5,497 bases of DNA from Planctomycetaceae bacterium. GTDB taxonomy: Bacteria > Planctomycetota > Planctomycetia > Pirellulales > Pirellulaceae. Under the pieces are notes generated by a model. The model saw only the letters and a list, made by a program, of their open reading frames with translations. It made no database searches and had not been told where the DNA came from. The stretch spans positions 1 to 5,497 of the forward strand of contig SXHS01000288.1 in the NCBI GenBank assembly GCA_005773145.1. The letters run 5' to 3'. Shown here one piece after another: positions 5,146-5,497 of this stretch (position 1 is the stretch's first letter; every line of letters starts with the position of its first letter). The position numbers and the translations under genes are program-made.

Positions 5146-5497
5146 ATGCGAATCGCGCATGTCATCACACGCATGATTGTTGGCGGAGCCCAGGAAAATA
5201 CCCTGCTGTGTTGCCGTGACTTGATACGTCACTACGGCGACGACGTCTTGCTGATCACCGGCCCATCCCCCGGGCCCGAGGGGAGTTTGATGTCGGCGGT
5301 TGAAGCAGCCGGTATTCCGTTTCAAGTGCTGCCCGACTTGCGGCGGGCCATTTCTCCCTGGCACGATGCGCGTGCGTACCAGCAATTGAAGCGTTCGCTA
5401 CGTGGTTTTGCGCCCGAAGTGGTTCACACCCACAGCGCCAAGGGGGGCGTGTTGGGGCGATTCGCCGCGCATGCCCTGGGGGTGCCGGCCATCGTGC
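5146..5497 (+). CDS. GT4-type glycosyltransferase, 5' part (cut by window end)
   Basis: The frame from ATG 5146 is open to the end of the window (117 complete codons) and is therefore a partial gene. An in-frame TAA at 5089 limits the start, and ATG 5146 is the only good candidate; no strong ribosome binding site precedes it. The N-terminus MRIAHVITRMIVGGAQENTLL has the strand followed by GGAQ-N loop typical of the acceptor-binding Rossmann domain of GT-B fold, family 4 glycosyltransferases. Further along are YGDDVLLITGPSPGPEGSL, AGIPFQVLPDLRRAISPWHD, and FAPEVVHTHSAKGGVLGRFAA, where the HTHS.K.G.LGR.AA motif is very characteristic. The donor-binding C-terminal domain (with the EX7E motif) lies outside the window, so donor and product cannot be told. 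Relatives act in exopolysaccharide, lipopolysaccharide or other surface-glycan assembly, working on the cytoplasmic side of the membrane. It may be read through from asd-truA or have its own promoter. Confidence 0.9.
   Translation, partial: MRIAHVITRMIVGGAQENTLLCCRDLIRHYGDDVLLITGPSPGPEGSLMSAVEAAGIPFQVLPDLRRAISPWHDARAYQQLKRSLRGFAPEVVHTHSAKGGVLGRFAAHALGVPAIV

Overview
The window most likely comes from a planctomycete, probably a Pirellula/Rhodopirellula-type bacterium. The main clue is the first gene, which carries two copies of a short domain that looks like TIGR03000, a family known essentially from Planctomycetes. Supporting clues are moderately high GC, frequent GTG starts, weak or variable Shine-Dalgarno sequences, and a long intergenic stretch with low-complexity inverted repeats. 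The assignment is inferred from reading the sequence, not from a database search. All convincing genes lie on the + strand.

Layout: (1) 1-540 is the 3' part of a gene for a TIGR03000-repeat protein, closed by a strong intrinsic terminator at 580-620. (2) 621-809 is a gene-free leader with a small inverted repeat. (3) 810-1511 and 1508-2491 are two overlapping genes: an uncharacterised protein with one membrane anchor, and an HTTM-domain integral membrane protein related to the membrane core of vitamin K-dependent gamma-carboxylase. They are probably translationally coupled and may act together at the membrane. (4) 2492-3210 is about 720 bases without a credible gene. It holds three degenerate 17-18 base repeats next to a 40-base inverted-repeat pair that brackets 264 bases, which looks like a dispersed or mobile-element-like repeat. 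(5) 3211-4227 is asd (aspartate-semialdehyde dehydrogenase), behind a plausible sigma-70-type promoter, followed 2 bases later by truA (tRNA pseudouridine synthase, 4230-5048). (6) 5146-5497 is the 5' part of a GT4-type glycosyltransferase gene cut by the window end.

The asd and truA genes are ordinary housekeeping genes for the aspartate-family amino acid pathway and tRNA anticodon-arm modification. The glycosyltransferase probably belongs to a polysaccharide or cell-surface glycan function that continues beyond the window. The less ordinary parts are the HTTM gene pair, the planctomycete repeat protein and the structured repeat region 2675-3075. I see no CRISPR array, tRNA, rRNA, transposase or obvious defence system.
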